NCBI RefSeq assembly: GCF_028687635.1
Contig: NZ_JAQTZS010000002.1
Span: 148,682-212,681 of the forward strand
Source: Malikia sp.
Lineage (GTDB): Bacteria > Pseudomonadota > Gammaproteobacteria > Burkholderiales > Burkholderiaceae_C
DNA length: 64,000 nt
Direction: 5' to 3'
Each line of letters starts with the position of its first letter. Position 1 is the first letter of the stretch. Under the pieces are notes generated by a model that saw only the letters and a program-made list of their open reading frames with translations, did no database searches and was not told the DNA's origin. A program made the position numbers and the translations under genes. Below are positions 63,547 through 64,000 of the stretch, piece by piece.

Positions 63547-64000
63547 ATGACTACGCATCATTACCACCTCTATGCGATCGGCAACGCCCTGGTCGACACC
63601 GAATACGAAGTCTCCGACGCCCAACTGCAGGCCATCGGCGTCGACAAGGGCCACATGACCCTGATCGACGCGCCGCGCCGCGCCGAACTGCTGGCGCAAC
63701 TGCATGAGCAGTCGGCGCGCCGCACTGGTGGCGGCTCGGCTGGCAACACCGTCGTCGCACTGGCGCAGCTCGGCGGCCACGCCTTCTACAGCTGTCGCGT
63801 CGCCGACGATGAGCTCGGCGCCTTCTACGCCGCCGACTTGGCGTGCAACGGCGTCGCCACCAACCTCAACCACACCAAGGCCGAGCACGGTCAGACCGGC
63901 AGCTGCCTGGTTCTGGTCACCCCCGACGCCGAACGCAGCATGAGCACCTTCCTCGGTGCCACCGCCGAGCTCGACGCCAGCGCGCTGCACCCCAAGGACA
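63547..64000 (+). CDS. PfkB-family sugar kinase (adenosine-kinase-like), 3' end outside window
   Basis: The first 151 codons of a ribokinase/PfkB kinase. It starts MTTHHYHLYAIGNALVDTEY, followed by the family motif RTGGGSAGNTVVALAQLGG and YSCRVADDELGAFY. The sequence resembles bacterial adenosine kinase-like proteins. The catalytic DTxGAGD motif would lie beyond the window, so substrate and function cannot be fixed. Confidence 0.85.
   Translation, partial: MTTHHYHLYAIGNALVDTEYEVSDAQLQAIGVDKGHMTLIDAPRRAELLAQLHEQSARRTGGGSAGNTVVALAQLGGHAFYSCRVADDELGAFYAADLACNGVATNLNHTKAEHGQTGSCLVLVTPDAERSMSTFLGATAELDASALHPKD

Overview
The window reads as a chromosomal segment of a GC-rich betaproteobacterium, most likely Burkholderiales. 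The evidence is the block yebC-purD-hemF-nadD-rsfS-rlmH-maf-rng, the tolB-pal-cpoB-tcdA cluster, recCBD, clpS-clpA, and strongly GC-biased third codon positions that throw long antisense shadow ORFs. No plasmid, prophage or CRISPR signature was seen. The only mobile element is a decayed IS200/IS605-type (TnpB-only) element near 49.3-50.5 kb.

Left accessory region (1-18.6 kb): a leftward operon encodes a TolC-like outer-membrane lipoprotein, a periplasmic adaptor, and an enormous repetitive surface protein (at least 3267 residues, cut by the window start). The giant protein has a type-V-like ESPR leader, a LEPR-like motif, Ig/cadherin/VCBS-type repeats and a proprotein-convertase P-domain. Divergent from it are a REC-AraC response regulator overlapping a 7TMR-DISM sensor kinase, followed by a second sensor kinase (Cache-like, PAS-PAS) with its own promoter. 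The layout suggests a dedicated export and adhesion system under two-component control. It is the most interesting part of the window.

Centre (18.6-50.5 kb): an unrecognised protein; ppiD; two identical tRNA-His genes; a small ORF; a LexA/UmuD-like regulator whose protease dyad looks lost; arfB; an ABC/FtsX/AttH-type trio; a GST; the leftward recC-recB-recD operon; a bifunctional PBP1; a PAS-GGDEF-EAL protein; an AI-2E transporter family protein; an NlpC/P60 lipoprotein; clpS and clpA; an M15 peptidase; and a gene of unknown function that has lost its 5' end to the IS-like insertion.

Right core region (50.6-64 kb): sbcB; a chain yebC-purD-hemF-nadD-rsfS-rlmH-maf in which every junction is a 4-nt stop/start overlap; rng; tolB-pal-cpoB (no tolQRA alongside) with tcdA; tRNA-Lys; a lipocalin; and the start of a PfkB-family (adenosine-kinase-like) sugar kinase that runs off the window.

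All calls come from reading the sequence and from recall of protein families. No database or structure search was done.
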